The notes under the pieces: generated by a model
What the model was told of the DNA's origin: nothing
The model's database searches: none
What the model saw: the letters and a program-made list of their open reading frames with translations, nothing else
Program-made: the position numbers and the translations under genes
From: JAMOBE01 sp039908285
Lineage (GTDB): Bacteria; Pseudomonadota; Alphaproteobacteria; Rhodospirillales; Rhodospirillaceae
Length of the DNA stretch: 6,033 nt
Assembly (NCBI GenBank): GCA_039908285.1
Contig: JAMOBE010000149.1
Location: 1 to 6,033, forward strand
Direction of reading: 5' to 3'
Shown here: piece by piece, positions 5,852 through 6,033 of the stretch
How the letters are laid out: the number at the start of each line of letters is the position of its first letter
How positions within the stretch are numbered: the first letter of the stretch is position 1

Positions 5852-5884
5852 TCGTGTCCGCCTGACAAAAAAGGCGCAACACGA
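5852..5884 (+). repeat. imperfect hairpin just after the operon stop
   Basis: TCGTGT (5852-5857) pairs with ACACGA (5879-5884), and inside it CGCC (5859-5862) pairs with GGCG (5873-5876). A 1x2 internal loop separates the two stems and a 10-nt A-rich loop closes the structure. It begins right after the triple stop, where a transcript end is expected, but no T-run follows. It may protect the mRNA 3' end or act as a factor-dependent termination site. The outer arm could also belong to the repeat element that follows. Confidence 0.4.
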
Positions 5885-5894
5885 ATATCCACGG

Positions 5895-6033
5895 ATAAAC
5901 ACGGATGCAGAATACTAGGAAGTGGCGCCGTCTTTACCAGTGATCATTTATTAATAAATAATATACGATAAAGTAATATATTTACATGCGTCTCACGTAA
6001 GCCTATGTCAAACTCCGCTGCATCCGTGTTTAT
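5895..6033. repeat. AT-rich element bounded by a perfect 16-bp inverted repeat
   Basis: ATAAACACGGATGCAG at 5895-5910 is the exact reverse complement of CTGCATCCGTGTTTAT at 6018-6033, the last bases of the window, so the repeat may continue beyond it. The left arm also carries CACGGAT twice (5890-5896 and 5900-5906, period 10). The 107 bp between the arms are strikingly AT-rich (13 G/C in 5941-6000) and include a perfect 14-bp palindrome, ATTTATTAATAAAT (5946-5959). There is no reading frame of note. The ATCCGTGTTTATCCGTGG-type motif recalls widespread intergenic repeats (from memory). A short MITE or palindromic repeat unit is the likeliest reading; the right boundary is unseen. Confidence 0.65.

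Overview
The window is about 6 kb of GC-rich DNA (an AT-rich patch at the right end excepted), with all genes on the + strand. Codon use, a mitochondrial-type 2Fe-2S ferredoxin next to mnmA, and periplasmic-binding and HAMP proteins suggest an alphaproteobacterium, probably of the Rhodospirillales/Magnetospirillum kind. That assignment is inference from protein style and no phylogenetic marker is present.

Layout. Bases 1-297 hold no convincing gene: there is a hairpin (18-50) that could end an upstream transcript and a 26-bp perfect palindrome of the C/T-rich intergenic repeat type (135-160). Two housekeeping genes follow, 13 nt apart: an ISC-type [2Fe-2S] ferredoxin (298-633) and mnmA (647-1735), the tRNA-Glu/Gln/Lys U34 2-thiolase. 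Both belong to sulfur and Fe-S trafficking. After a 167-nt gap with a small hairpin and a weak candidate promoter comes a tight three-gene unit: (1) a two-TM protein with a periplasmic sensor-like domain and a degenerate HAMP region but no output domain (1903-2697); (2) a 699-residue protein that fuses a periplasmic sensor-like domain and HAMP domain to a complete 12-helix MFS transporter (2694-4793); (3) a secreted ABC_sub_bind (PF04392/DUF534-like) periplasmic binding protein with a Tat-like signal (4790-5845). The two junctions are identical GTGA start/stop overlaps, so the three products are probably made together. No ABC permease or ATPase gene is present in the window.

Working model (inference). 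The binding protein captures a small ligand in the periplasm and presents it to the sensor domains of proteins 1 and 2, which look related to each other and may pair. The signal passes through HAMP not to a kinase or methyl-accepting domain but directly to an MFS carrier. This would be a ligand-gated, HAMP-controlled secondary transporter, and I know of no characterised example. It is the most interesting item in the window.

The right end (5846-6033) has no gene. It contains a hairpin just after the operon's stop codon and a very AT-rich island flanked by a perfect 16-bp inverted repeat that reaches the last base of the window, resembling a short palindromic or MITE-like intergenic element.
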